64,000 nucleotides of DNA from Burkholderia cepacia (GTDB lineage Bacteria > Pseudomonadota > Gammaproteobacteria > Burkholderiales > Burkholderiaceae): NCBI RefSeq assembly GCF_029962485.1, contig NZ_CP073637.1:1-64000 (forward strand). The letters run 5' to 3'. This document shows, piece by piece, positions 31,751-40,942 of the stretch (positions within the stretch are counted from its first letter, which is position 1; every line of letters starts with the position of its first letter). The notes beneath the pieces are model-generated. The model made no database searches. It saw only the letters and a list, made by a program, of their open reading frames with translations, and was not told the origin of the DNA. The position numbers and the translations under genes are program-made.

Positions 31751-32747
31751 CCAGACGGCCACGAGCGGTGGCCAGCAACCCACCCGCGATTCGCGGCCGA
31801 GCGCGTACGAGCGCGACCTGATCGACGGACTGTCGCGTACGCCGCGCAGCATTCCGCCGAAATACTTCTACGATGCGGCCGGCTCCGCGCTGTTCGACCG
31901 CATCTGCGAACTGCCGGAGTATTACCCGACGCGCACCGAGCTCGGCATCCTGCGCGATCGCGCGGCCGAGATCGTGCGGCGCGTCGGCCCGCATGCGGAA
32001 CTCGTCGAATTCGGCGCCGGCTCGCTCGAGAAGATCCGCGTGCTGCTCGACGCGTTCGCGGGCAACTATGCGAACGCGCCGGCGCGCTACGTGCCGGTCG
32101 ACATCTCGGCGGATTACCTGCACGACGCGGCCGCGCGACTGCGTTCGGCCTATCCGTGGCTCGACGTCGCGCCGCTCGCGGCCGACTACACGAAAGCCGA
32201 GCAACTGGCCGAGCTGACCGCAACACCGGCGCGGCGCATCGGCTTCTTTCCCGGCTCGACGATCGGCAATTTCTCGCCGGAAGAAGCCGACGCGTTCCTG
32301 CGCGATGCGGCACGGCTGCTGCGCGGTGGCGGCTTGCTGGTCGGCGCCGATCTCGTGAAGGACGTGCGCACGCTGCACGACGCGTACAACGACGCGCAGG
32401 GCGTGACCGCGCAGTTCAACCTGAACCTGCTGGTGCGTGCGAACGAGGAGCTTGGCGCGGATTTCGACGTCGACGCGTTCTCGCATTGCGCGTTCTACGA
32501 CCGCGAGCGGCAGCGCATCGAAATGCATCTCGTCAGCGATGTCGCCCAGACGGTGCACGTGCGCGGCCACGCGTTCCGCTTCGAAGCCGGCGAGCGCATC
32601 CACACGGAGAACTCGCACAAGTTCACGATCGACGGCTTCCACGCGATCGCGCGCCGCGCGGGATTCGAGCCCGATACCGTTTGGACTGACGCGGACAACC
32701 TGTTCAGCGTGCACTGGCTGCGCAGCGTCGACGATATCCGCGCGTAA
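31734..32747 (+). CDS. egtD: L-histidine N-alpha-methyltransferase EgtD
   Basis: EgtD trimethylates histidine to hercynine with S-adenosylmethionine, giving the substrate of EgtB. The 337 residues include PPKYFYDAAGSALFDRICEL and ELPEYYPTRTE near the start, the SAM-binding LVEFGAGSLEKIRVLLDAF, and FPGSTIGNF. No ATG is available before the conserved region. TTG 31734 is chosen because GGGAG lies 8 bases upstream and the overlap with egtB (17 bases) implies coupling. The N-terminal ~25 residues are polar and poorly conserved. Confidence 0.92.
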   Translation: MRETSDQTATSGGQQPTRDSRPSAYERDLIDGLSRTPRSIPPKYFYDAAGSALFDRICELPEYYPTRTELGILRDRAAEIVRRVGPHAELVEFGAGSLEKIRVLLDAFAGNYANAPARYVPVDISADYLHDAAARLRSAYPWLDVAPLAADYTKAEQLAELTATPARRIGFFPGSTIGNFSPEEADAFLRDAARLLRGGGLLVGADLVKDVRTLHDAYNDAQGVTAQFNLNLLVRANEELGADFDVDAFSHCAFYDRERQRIEMHLVSDVAQTVHVRGHAFRFEAGERIHTENSHKFTIDGFHAIARRAGFEPDTVWTDADNLFSVHWLRSVDDIRA

Positions 32748-33039
32748 CGCCTGCTGTTGCGAACCGCCCGTGCCGCACGGCGCGGGCGGCTCACTTCCCG
32801 CGCATGCCGGCGAGCCCGATCGAATCGCCCGGTTTCGTGCCGAAACGCCCTTTTTACCGGCTCGATGCGCCGCTGCAACGGTGTTTCGAGTGCGGCCTCT
32901 CCCTTGTCCCGTAAGGCTTTGCGGGCATCCGTAATCGTCCGTTACCTGTCTCGCATACCCGTTTCACCTGTGTCTGTGCCCGGTGCCTAGACTCCGAACC
33001 GTATTCACATGACGCACGACACGTGCAGGGAGTCGCGAG
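32748..33039. other. Spacer after egtD
   Basis: A G+C-rich inverted repeat (CCGCCCG near 32766 with CGGGCGG near 32783) lacks a T run, so it is only a weak terminator candidate. The rest probably carries the promoter of the small exported protein. No gene is seen. Confidence 0.35.
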
Positions 33040-33345
33040 ATGAGCAAGAAACTTATTCTCGGTGCAGTTCTCGGTGTAGCGGCGCTGGCAGCATCGGGCG
33101 TCGCATCGGCCCACGTCGACCTGTCGGTCGGCATCGGCGTGCCGGGCGTCTACGCGGCGCCCGCACCGGTCTACGTCGCGCCGCCGCCGCCCGTCATGTA
33201 CGCGCCGGTCGGCTACCGCGATGACGGCTGGCGTGGCGATGGCTGGCGTCAGCGCGAATGGCGCGAACACGAATGGCGCCGCCGTGAATGGCGCGAGCAC
33301 GAATGGCATGATCGCGGCGACTGGCGCGGCCGCCGCTGGGATTAA
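33040..33345 (+). CDS. Small exported Pro- then Trp/Arg/Glu-rich protein
   Basis: The 101-residue protein has a clear signal peptide (MSKKLILGAVLGVAALAASG, cut after VASA). The mature part has a Pro-rich stretch (YAAPAPVYVAPPPPVMYAP) followed by a charged, aromatic repeat: REWREHEW occurs twice, with DGWRGDGWRQREW before it. Short periplasmic proteins with this PPPPV-Y and W-R-rich layout are common in Burkholderia and unassigned. It heads a group of three small exported proteins. Confidence 0.8.
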   Translation: MSKKLILGAVLGVAALAASGVASAHVDLSVGIGVPGVYAAPAPVYVAPPPPVMYAPVGYRDDGWRGDGWRQREWREHEWRRREWREHEWHDRGDWRGRRWD

Positions 33346-33382
33346 GCGGCCAGACTGACCACTACAAGAGGAGAATGAAAAC

Positions 33383-33634
33383 ATGATGCCCATTCGACAC
33401 ATCAGGCTGTGCGCCGCCGCTGTCGTTGCGCTCGCAACGATCGGCAGCGCGCACGCGGCGGGCTGCATGAAGGGTGCGGTGGTGGGCGGGGTCGCCGGCC
33501 ACTACGCGGGGCACCACGCGGTCGTCGGTGCGGTCGGCGGCTGTATCGTCGGCCACCACATGGCGAAGAAGCAGGCGCAGGAGCAGGCCGCGCAGCACAA
33601 GGCCGCCGCGCAGGGCATGCAGCCGGCGCAGTAA
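33383..33634 (+). CDS. Small exported glycine-zipper protein
   Basis: The 83-residue protein has a signal peptide (IRLCAAAVVALATIGSAHAA). A short hydrophobic glycine-zipper segment follows (GAVVGGVAGHYAGHHAVVGA, then VGGCIVGHHMAKK) and then a Lys/Gln/Ala tail. Two cysteines (CMKG and GGC) could form a disulfide. Glycine-zipper proteins of this size insert into or coat envelope membranes; no specific role is known. It has an AAGAGGAG ribosome binding site about 6 bases before the start. Confidence 0.8.
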   Translation: MMPIRHIRLCAAAVVALATIGSAHAAGCMKGAVVGGVAGHYAGHHAVVGAVGGCIVGHHMAKKQAQEQAAQHKAAAQGMQPAQ

Positions 33635-33821
33635 GCACTTCACCACCGGGGCGGCGCCGACGCGCCGCCACCGCCTGCTTCGTTCCCCGTTCATGCAGCA
33701 CCCGGATTGATCTGACGAATGCGCGCCGCGCGCATCGTTACGATCATTTACAACGTCGTGTGGCGCGAATTTTGCGCGTTCATAGAATGCAGTCACACGA
33801 ACGCGCTCCAGGGAGCACAAG

Positions 33822-34196
33822 ATGAAACAGCAACGATATCTGTCCGTATTGACGGCCGCGCTGCTCGCGCTCGGCTCGGTGTCCGCCTACGCGGCGGCCG
33901 GCGGCAATGGCGGTGGCAACGGTGGCGGTCATGGCGCAGGCGGCTCGGGCGGCAACGCGGGCGGCATGTCCGGCGGTCACATGAGCGGCGAGGCGCTGGG
34001 CAACTCGAACGGCATGCGCGCGGGCGATCGCGACAAGGGCCTGTCGCGCGCAGCCGACCGCTCGGACACGATCGCCGATCGCGCCGGCGTGCAGCCGGGT
34101 CACGGTCACACGCATGGGCATACGCATGGCCATACCGCGCATGCGTCGACGTCCACGCATCATTCGCATCACAACGCATTCGGCCGCACGCTGTAA
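33822..34196 (+). CDS. Small exported Gly-rich, His-rich protein
   Basis: The 124-residue protein has a signal peptide (YLSVLTAALLALGSVSAYAA). A Gly-rich stretch with GGNGGG repeats follows, then a charged middle (DRDKGLSRAADRSD) and a histidine-rich end with HTHGHTHGHTAH and HHSHHN. The His repeats could bind zinc, copper or nickel in the periplasm. A strong terminator follows 20 bp after the stop codon. Function unknown. Confidence 0.75.
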   Translation: MKQQRYLSVLTAALLALGSVSAYAAAGGNGGGNGGGHGAGGSGGNAGGMSGGHMSGEALGNSNGMRAGDRDKGLSRAADRSDTIADRAGVQPGHGHTHGHTHGHTAHASTSTHHSHHNAFGRTL

Positions 34197-34215
34197 GCGC
34201 GGCGCACGCATGCGA

Positions 34216-34243
34216 TGAAAGGGCGCTTCGGCGCCCTTTTTTC
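34216..34243 (+). terminator. Rho-independent terminator after the small exported proteins
   Basis: GAAAGGGCGC pairs with GCGCCCTTTTTTC around a TTCG tetraloop (34227-34230), with six T in the 3' arm. Confidence 0.88.
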
Positions 34244-34420
34244 ATGGCGGAAACGCAACGCCGCTGTCGCGCGGAAACGTCGTGCCGACCCGATTTGCAA
34301 CCAGCCGTAACCGCGTCGTGCTCACGCAGGAATACGGATCGCTTTCACGCGGATGACAGAACGAAAACCGGCGCCCGAAGCGGGCGCCGCGAGGGTGTCC
34401 GGCACGCTCGATCAAGGCTG

Positions 34421-34448
34421 AAAAAAAGGGCGGCTCATCGCCGCCCTT
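34421..34448 (-). terminator. Rho-independent terminator of the type III R-M operon
   Basis: On the - strand AAGGGCGG (34448-34441) pairs with CCGCCCTT (34433-34426) and is followed by TTTTT. It lies 5 bp past the res stop codon. Confidence 0.88.
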
Positions 34449-34452
34449 CGTA

Positions 34453-37400
34453 TCACCGCCCGGTGCCCGCCAACGGCACCGCAGGCTCGAACAACGCATC
34501 GGCCTGCCTGACGCGCACGAAGCGCGCCGCACCGTCGCCGTCCACCAGCGCACGGAAATGCGCTTCGCCGCACACGAGCTTCGCACGCTCGTGCTCGCTC
34601 GGCACGTGGCCGTCCGTATTCGGCGTATCGACGACGAAGTACAGCCGCTCGCCGCCGTCCTGTTCCGCGAGCACGGCCCAGTCGGGGTGATAGCTGCCGA
34701 GCGGTGTCTGCACGCGGAACCACGCGGGCAGCTTCGCGTACAGCTTCACGCCGTCGTGCGCCTCGAGCGCATCGGCGAATGCGCGCTCCGCGTCCGTCTC
34801 GCACACGACCGCTTCGTGGATCGACTTCTGCGCGTCGGGCCGCAGGTTGCGCAGGTAACCCGTCAGCGCCTCGCTCTCGAACGATTCGAGCGCATGCACG
34901 TGGCGCTCGCCGAGCTTGCGATACGCGATGCCCGCGACCAGCGCGTGGCGCTTGCAGCGGTTGATCGCATCGGCCGCGACCGTGATGAACTGCTGCGGAT
35001 TCACGCGGAAATCGTCGAGCCGGCCGCTGTCGGCCAGGATCGTCGCCAGCGAACGGCGCGTGAGCTGCGTACGGTCCTGCAGCTCGGTGAGCAGGTCGGG
35101 CAGCGGCAGCTCGCCTTCGTCGAGCAACACCGTGCCGGCGCCGGCCACCTCGATCGCCTCGATGCCGGCCTTGCCGATGTCGATCTCGGCCTTGCGCCAC
35201 TGCAGCCGGGCACGCGCGATGTCCGGCGCGTCGTGCAGCGCGGCCGTGCAGTCGCGCACGAGCTTCGCGTTGTCGAATTCGACGCGGTACACGGTGCGGT
35301 GACGGATGCGGTCCCACAACGCGCGGAAATCCTCGCCGAACACGACGGCCTTGCCCGACGCATCGCGCCGCAACGCGATCGCGCGGCGCTCGTCGGCGTT
35401 GCGCACCGCGAAGCGGCCCGACAGCTTGCGCAGCGTCGCGACGATCGGCGCGCGCAGCATCTCGAACGCCTCGGGCAGCACCAGCGCGCTCTGGCGCAGC
35501 GCGTCCTTCAGCCGGTCGAGCACCTTGCCCTGCGCGTCGACATAGCCTTGCTCGTGCAGGTGGTTCCACAGCACGCGCGACAGCTCGATGCCGAGCGCAT
35601 GCGCCGGGCCGTCTTCTTCCTGCACGGGCAGCGCCGCGAACTGGTGTTCCTCGACGATCCCGAAACGGATGCCCGTATCGGCCTCGATTTCCTTCTGCAG
35701 GTTCTCCGCGAACGACTCGTAGCGCTCGGTCGCGATCACGGTGAGCGTGTTCACGCCCGCGTCGCGCACGCGTTCGCCGTCCTGGTCGACCGCGAGGCGC
35801 AGCCCGCGGCCGAGCGTCTGGCGGCGCTCGCGCTCGGTCTGGATGTCGCGCAGCGTGCAGATCTGGAACACGTTCGGGTTGTCCCAGCCTTCCTTCAGCG
35901 CCGAGTGCGAGAAGATGAACTTCAGCGGCGTGTCGAACGACAACAGCGCTTCCTTCTCGCGCATGATCAGGCCGTACGCGCGCTCCGCGTTCTCGCGGGC
36001 CGCCGCGCTGCTTTCGCTCGTGTCGGTCCAGCCGCCCTTGCGGTCGATCGAGAAGTAGCCGTTGTGCGCGCGCCCGACTTCGAGCGCGACATCGACGCCG
36101 TCGAACAGCGCACGGTACGCCGGCACGCGCGCCGCACGCGCATATTCCTCTTCGAAGATCAGCGCGTAATCGCCCTTCACGGGCATGCCGTTCTCGTCGT
36201 AGCGGCGATAGCGCTCGACCGAATCGACGAAGAACAGCGACAGCACCTTCACGCCGCGTTCCGCGAGGCGCAGCTCCTTGTCGAGATGCTCGCGGATCGT
36301 GCGGCGGATCATCTCGCGCTGCACGGCGAGCGTGTCGATGTCGCCGAATGCCTCGCCGAGCGACAGGAACGCCTCGCCTTCCGGGTGGCGCAGCTCGACG
36401 TACTCGGCGCCCTTCACCGCATGCACCTCGCCGATCCGCAGCCCCGCATACAGCGCGCGCTTGGTCAGGCGTTCGAGATCGTCGCCGTCGGTGGCCGTCA
36501 CGATCTGGCGCTTCACGCCGGCCGCCGTTGCGACGTCGAGCTCGACGCGCGCGCTGATCGCGCCGCGCCGGTTCGACACGCCGACGAGCCGCAGGTACGG
36601 CTTGTTGTGCGCATCCTCGACGATCGCCGACGCGATCTCGATCTGCTTGACGAGCTTGCGCTCGTACGCGTCGACCGCGTCGAGCCGGTACACCATGTGG
36701 TGACGATCGACGTGCGTGGCCGAATAGCGCAGCGTGCAGAGCGGCGCCATCGCGGCGAGCGCTTCGCGGCCGCGGCCTTCGAGGCCGCCGTCGACGCTTT
36801 GCGGCTCGTCGACGATCACGATCGGCCGCGTCGCGCGGATCAGGTCGATCGGCTTCTCGCCGCCGGTCTTCTCGCTGTCCTTGTAGAGGTTGTTGATTTC
36901 CTTCTTGTTGATCGCGGCCACCGTCATCACCATGATCTGGATCGCCGCGCTCGCCGCGAAGTGGCGCACCTGGCCGAGCTTCGCGGAGTCGTACAGGAAG
37001 TAGTCGTACGGCACGCCCGCGTACAGCGCGCGGAAGTGATCCTCGGTGATGGAAAGCGTCTTGTGCACGCCTTCCTTGATCGCGATCGACGGCACGACGA
37101 TCACGAACTTCGTGAAGCCGTAGCGGCGGTTCAGCTCGAAGATCGTGCGCAGGTACACGTAGGTCTTGCCGGTGCCGGTCTCCATCTCGACGGTGAAGTC
37201 GCGCGAGCCGGGCAGGCCGGACGGCGGCAGCCCGCCGCGCAGCTGCACGTCGGCGAGATTGCGCGCGAGCGCGTCGTCGGTCAGCGACAGCCGGTTGCCG
37301 ACGCCCTGTTCCGACACCGCGAAGCCGAGCGAGCCTTGCGCGGCGGCCGTCGTGCCGGGCGCGGCGTTCGCGAGCACGCTGAAGTCGCCACGATACGATT

Positions 37401-37479
37401 CCTGGCCGCGAAACAGGTCGCAGACGGCGTCGATCGCCTCGCGCTGGTAGTCAAGATCCGCTTCGAAATGCAGCCGCAT
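34453..37479 (-). CDS. Type III restriction enzyme Res subunit (DEAD-box helicase/nuclease)
   Basis: Res subunits are ATP-driven translocases that cut DNA with Mod bound at unmodified sites. The 1008 residues show Walker A TGTGKT at 101-106, motif II DEPQ near 225, motif V FSHSALKEGWDNPNVFQ and motif VI QTLGRGLRL. The C-terminal nuclease has SYHPDWAVL near 930, but the next strand reads YFVVDTPN where family members usually have VETK, so the lysine of PD-(D/E)xK seems to be missing. ATG 37479 overlaps the mod stop by one base (TGATG), supporting this start over a longer in-frame extension. G+C and codon use match the host. Confidence 0.93.
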   Translation of the reverse strand: MRLHFEADLDYQREAIDAVCDLFRGQESYRGDFSVLANAAPGTTAAAQGSLGFAVSEQGVGNRLSLTDDALARNLADVQLRGGLPPSGLPGSRDFTVEMETGTGKTYVYLRTIFELNRRYGFTKFVIVVPSIAIKEGVHKTLSITEDHFRALYAGVPYDYFLYDSAKLGQVRHFAASAAIQIMVMTVAAINKKEINNLYKDSEKTGGEKPIDLIRATRPIVIVDEPQSVDGGLEGRGREALAAMAPLCTLRYSATHVDRHHMVYRLDAVDAYERKLVKQIEIASAIVEDAHNKPYLRLVGVSNRRGAISARVELDVATAAGVKRQIVTATDGDDLERLTKRALYAGLRIGEVHAVKGAEYVELRHPEGEAFLSLGEAFGDIDTLAVQREMIRRTIREHLDKELRLAERGVKVLSLFFVDSVERYRRYDENGMPVKGDYALIFEEEYARAARVPAYRALFDGVDVALEVGRAHNGYFSIDRKGGWTDTSESSAAARENAERAYGLIMREKEALLSFDTPLKFIFSHSALKEGWDNPNVFQICTLRDIQTERERRQTLGRGLRLAVDQDGERVRDAGVNTLTVIATERYESFAENLQKEIEADTGIRFGIVEEHQFAALPVQEEDGPAHALGIELSRVLWNHLHEQGYVDAQGKVLDRLKDALRQSALVLPEAFEMLRAPIVATLRKLSGRFAVRNADERRAIALRRDASGKAVVFGEDFRALWDRIRHRTVYRVEFDNAKLVRDCTAALHDAPDIARARLQWRKAEIDIGKAGIEAIEVAGAGTVLLDEGELPLPDLLTELQDRTQLTRRSLATILADSGRLDDFRVNPQQFITVAADAINRCKRHALVAGIAYRKLGERHVHALESFESEALTGYLRNLRPDAQKSIHEAVVCETDAERAFADALEAHDGVKLYAKLPAWFRVQTPLGSYHPDWAVLAEQDGGERLYFVVDTPNTDGHVPSEHERAKLVCGEAHFRALVDGDGAARFVRVRQADALFEPAVPLAGTGR

Positions 37480-39497
37480 CACAGGCTCCGCACGCGCTTC
37501 ACGCCGTGCTGTTCGAGCAGCGCGGCGAGATTGAGCTTCGCGACGTCGTCGACGAAACCGCTGTCGCGGAACAGGCACGTGACGTCGTGCGTCGTGCCGG
37601 TCGCGTCGAGCAGGTCGACGATGCCGTCGGCGAGCGGGCCCGCGTCGTCGCGCGCGATACGCGCATCGAAGCACGCGACGATCGAGCGGCCGATCAGGTG
37701 CACGGTCTTGCCCGCCACCTGGTGATGCTCGACCGGCGTGCACAGGTCGAGGCCGAGCTTCAGCGTCAGCTCGGCAAGCAGGTCGTCCTCGGTGCGGCCG
37801 GTCTTCACGTGCTCGACGGAGGCGAAGAGGGCGTGGTCGAAATCGTCGCGGCGCGGATCCCACTCGATCACGTTGGTCGTGTCGAGCCGGTACACGCGAA
37901 AGCCGAGGTCGCCATAGCTTTCCGGATAGTCGCGCGCGACCTGCTGCGCGGCGCGGCGCAGGCGCTCCTTGGTGACTTCGGCGAGCGTCAGCGGCTTTTT
38001 CAGCTTCGCGCAGAAATCGGCGGCCGCCAGTTGCGTCTTATCGCGGCGGTCGAGCGCTTCGGGCAGCTGCACGAGCACGTAGCGGCGCGCGCCGCCGTCG
38101 GTCGCGTTCACCTGCATCACCGCGTGGCCGGTCGAGCCGGAGCCCGCGAAGCAGTCGAGCACGATGTCGCCGCCGCGCGTGCACCAGCCGATCACGGCCG
38201 CCGCGAAATCGACCGGCTTCGGCAGGTCGAACGGGATGCCGAGCGTCTTCAGCAGCGCGTCGTCGGAACCGGCGAACGGCAGCACCGACGGCACGTTCTC
38301 GTACATGTTCTCGTCGAGGTAGTAGATCCGCTGCGGCTGCGTGCTTTCATCCGCGCCGAATTCGATCTGGCCACGCTCGATCAACGCCTGCATCGTCGCG
38401 GGCGGGTTGCGCCAGCCGCGCGCCGGCATCGCGCACGGCTTGCCGGTGACCGGGTGGATCAGCGGCGTGAAATATTCTTCCGGCGCCTTCTTCTTGTTCG
38501 GCCAGGCCATCGACACGAGGCGGTACACGCGGCCTTCTTCCGACAGCCGGTCGTACATCACCTCGCCGCCGGACAGGTTGGTCTGCGCCTTCATCCACGC
38601 GCGGTACGCCTTCTGCGCGTCCTTCGCGTTGCCGCTGCGGTACACGGCGTCGTGCGCGGCGTCGAGCATGCGCTGCGCGTTGCGTTTCGGGCGCTTGAGC
38701 GGCGCCTGTTCGAGCAGTGTCTCGGCGTTGCGCGCGAACAGCACCAGCGATTCGTGCTGGTAAGCGACGCCGCGCGCGTCACCCTTCGGATTGCGCTTGT
38801 CCCACACGGCCACGCCGAGCTCGTTCTCCTCGCCGAAGATCTCGCGCAGCATCAGCACGAGCGCATGCACTTCGTGCTCGTCGATGTGCACCGCGATCAG
38901 CCCTTCGTCGGACAGCAGCGCGTGCGCGAGCTTCAGGCGCGGATACATCATGTTCAGCCAGTCGGTGTGGAACCGGCCGTTCGCCTCGGTATTGGTGCTG
39001 CGCTTCACGCCGCCCTGGGTCTGCCCGGTCATCGCCAGGTAGTGGCGGATGCTGTCGCTGAAGTCGTCCGGATAGACGAAATCGCTGCCGGTGTTGTACG
39101 GCGGGTCGATGTAGACGAGCTTCACCTTGCCTGCGTAGCTCTTGTGCAGCAGCTTCATCACGTCGAGGTTGTCGCCCTCGATCACGAGATGGCGCGTGTC
39201 GTCCCACGCGACGCTGTCGTCGGGGCAGGGCCGCAGCGTGCCCGTCGACGGCGTGAGCGCGGCCTGGCGCGCGCCGCGCTTGCCGTGCCAGTGGAAGCCG
39301 TAGCGCTCGTCGGCGTCGCCGACCGTGCGTTCGCCGATCAGCGCCTTCAGCACGTCGACGTCGACCGACGCGCCGCCGGGGCCTTCGGTCACGAGTTCGG
39401 GGAACAGCGCCTTCAGGCGCGCGACGTTGTCGGCGGTGAAATCCGTCGACATCGCCTGCGGGCTGGCCGCATCGAGTTTCTGCATCGTCTTTTCCAT
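37479..39497 (-). CDS. Type III DNA adenine methyltransferase Mod subunit
   Basis: Mod recognises the target site and methylates adenine on one strand. The 672-residue protein has motif IV DPPY at 131-134 (VYIDPPYNTG) before the SAM-binding FAGSGSTGHAV near 452, the order of the beta class to which type III Mods belong. The region between them (about 190-400) should contain the target-recognition domain. Starts at 39497 (MEKTMQKL) or 39485 (MQKLDAAS) are both possible; GGAAAAG stands just before the second. No simple-sequence tract is seen in the gene, so phase-variable slippage is not suggested. Confidence 0.95.
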   Translation of the reverse strand: MEKTMQKLDAASPQAMSTDFTADNVARLKALFPELVTEGPGGASVDVDVLKALIGERTVGDADERYGFHWHGKRGARQAALTPSTGTLRPCPDDSVAWDDTRHLVIEGDNLDVMKLLHKSYAGKVKLVYIDPPYNTGSDFVYPDDFSDSIRHYLAMTGQTQGGVKRSTNTEANGRFHTDWLNMMYPRLKLAHALLSDEGLIAVHIDEHEVHALVLMLREIFGEENELGVAVWDKRNPKGDARGVAYQHESLVLFARNAETLLEQAPLKRPKRNAQRMLDAAHDAVYRSGNAKDAQKAYRAWMKAQTNLSGGEVMYDRLSEEGRVYRLVSMAWPNKKKAPEEYFTPLIHPVTGKPCAMPARGWRNPPATMQALIERGQIEFGADESTQPQRIYYLDENMYENVPSVLPFAGSDDALLKTLGIPFDLPKPVDFAAAVIGWCTRGGDIVLDCFAGSGSTGHAVMQVNATDGGARRYVLVQLPEALDRRDKTQLAAADFCAKLKKPLTLAEVTKERLRRAAQQVARDYPESYGDLGFRVYRLDTTNVIEWDPRRDDFDHALFASVEHVKTGRTEDDLLAELTLKLGLDLCTPVEHHQVAGKTVHLIGRSIVACFDARIARDDAGPLADGIVDLLDATGTTHDVTCLFRDSGFVDDVAKLNLAALLEQHGVKRVRSL

Positions 39498-39716
39498 CGG
39501 AGCCCGGCCGCGCGCGCCAGGACGTCGGGCGTGCTCACGGCACCGGCGGCAACGGCCGCCCGGGCAAACCCGAAACGCTATCGAGTCGGTCGGCCGAGGT
39601 CAAGCGCCGATGTGAGCCGATCGTGCGGGCATCGGCCGCGATCGCCCGCCCCACGGGCCGCAAGCGGGTTCGGGCCGGTTGTCGCACGGGCCGGCCGGCG
39701 GCACCGGGAAAGGGAC
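39498..39716. other. Upstream region of the type III R-M operon
   Basis: About 220 bp of very G+C-rich sequence between the mod start and the porin terminator. A promoter for mod-res is expected here but no clear -10/-35 pair is visible. No gene is seen. Confidence 0.35.
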
Positions 39717-39757
39717 GAAAAAAAGGGCACGGTCGGCGTCTGGCGCCGGCGTGCCCG
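39717..39757 (-). terminator. Rho-independent terminator of the porin gene
   Basis: On the - strand a G+C-rich stem (GGGCACG with CGTGCCC as outer pairs, 39725-39756) is followed by TTTTTTT (39724-39718). A further GC-rich inverted repeat lies at 39786-39804, nearer the stop codon. Confidence 0.8.
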
Positions 39758-39811
39758 CATGGAGAATCCCGGATGGAGGGTGCGGCGGGGCCCACCGGGC
39801 CCCGCGTTGGG

Positions 39812-40942
39812 TCAGAAGCGGGTACGGATACCCGACGTCAGTTCGAGCTGGTTCTTCGCGCCGAACGTCGACGACACCGTGTAGCCGCCGTGCAGCTTCA
39901 TGTAGTCGCCGGCGAGGTACACCTCGGTGCGCTTGCTCAGGTGATAGAACACCGACCCGTAGATCGTCTCCTTGAAGCCGTTGGCGACGCCGTTGGTCAG
40001 GCTGAACGCGCCGAGGTTCGCGTTCGGCGTGAAGCCGTCGGAATTGTTCGCGGCGTTCTTGACGCGCATCTGCTGGTAGCCGAGCTCGTAGTCGAGCGCG
40101 CCCTTCGGCGCGATCTTCATCGACACCGTCCACGAATCGTCGTGACGCTGGCCGAGCGAGCCCTGGTCGCCGTTGTAGCGGAAGTAGCCGGCATTCAGGC
40201 GCACGATGTCGAACGTGTAGTTGCCGCCGACCGAGAACGTCTGGTTCGTGAAGCCGCCGTTGTTCACGTGGTTGTAGAAACCCGACACGTTGAACGGGCC
40301 GCCGTTGTAGCCGAGCGCGACCTGGTACGCGGAGCCGGTCGCGAACTGCGTCGAGTTGCTGAACTGGTAGCCGGCGCTCGCGAAGATGCCGTTGCTGAAC
40401 AGCTTCTTCCACGCGATGCCGTTGTTGTAACGCGTGCCGGTCGGGCCGGCCGCGTAGAAGATCATCTGCTTGAAGTTGTTCGAGTTGGTCCAGCCGCCCT
40501 CCTCGGTCGACAGCTTCGCGGAACCGTACGGGTCGCCGTAGATCGCGGCCGCATCGCGCGCGATCGTGTTCTGGAAGCCGGCCGTCAGCTTGCCGAAGCG
40601 CTCGTCCTCGACGCCGACCCACGCGTCGCGGTCGAAGATCTGGCCGCTGTCTTCCATCTGGCCGTTCGCGACCACGAATTCACTTTCGAGGCGGAAGATG
40701 ATTTTCGTGCCGCCACCGATGTCTTCTGCACCGCGCAGGCCCCAGCGGCTGCCGCTGAACCACGGCTCGCCTTCGTTGCCCATGCCGATCACGTGATTGC
40801 CGTTCGCGTCGGCGTGGGTCCGGTAGGTCGGAAAGCTCAGGTCCATCAGGCCGTAGAGCTGCACGCTCGATTGCGCATGCGCCTGGGTGCCGGCGCACAG
40901 GCCAGCCGCCGCGATGGAAAGGGCAAGGGTTTTTCGTTTCAA
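39812..40942 (-). CDS. General outer-membrane porin (OmpC-like, beta-proteobacterial family)
   Basis: The 376-residue product is a 16-stranded trimeric porin for small hydrophilic solutes. It has a signal peptide (KRKTLALSIAAAGLCAGTQA, cut before QSSVQLYG), the family's first strand SSVQLYGLMDLS, the loop-3 region and a terminal aromatic residue (SGIRTRF) needed for BAM assembly. The conserved start has no ATG. TTG 40942 is used, preceded by the strong site GGAGGAGA at 40956-40949. The longer in-frame extension upstream has no signal and poor composition. Confidence 0.93.
   Translation of the reverse strand: MKRKTLALSIAAAGLCAGTQAHAQSSVQLYGLMDLSFPTYRTHADANGNHVIGMGNEGEPWFSGSRWGLRGAEDIGGGTKIIFRLESEFVVANGQMEDSGQIFDRDAWVGVEDERFGKLTAGFQNTIARDAAAIYGDPYGSAKLSTEEGGWTNSNNFKQMIFYAAGPTGTRYNNGIAWKKLFSNGIFASAGYQFSNSTQFATGSAYQVALGYNGGPFNVSGFYNHVNNGGFTNQTFSVGGNYTFDIVRLNAGYFRYNGDQGSLGQRHDDSWTVSMKIAPKGALDYELGYQQMRVKNAANNSDGFTPNANLGAFSLTNGVANGFKETIYGSVFYHLSKRTEVYLAGDYMKLHGGYTVSSTFGAKNQLELTSGIRTRF

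Noticed and set aside
34558..37725. 1055-codon open frame antisense to res
   Set aside because: Shadow of the res gene, whose helicase motifs are unmistakable.
37479..39497. Phase-variable mod gene
   Set aside because: No tandem simple repeat was found in or just upstream of mod.
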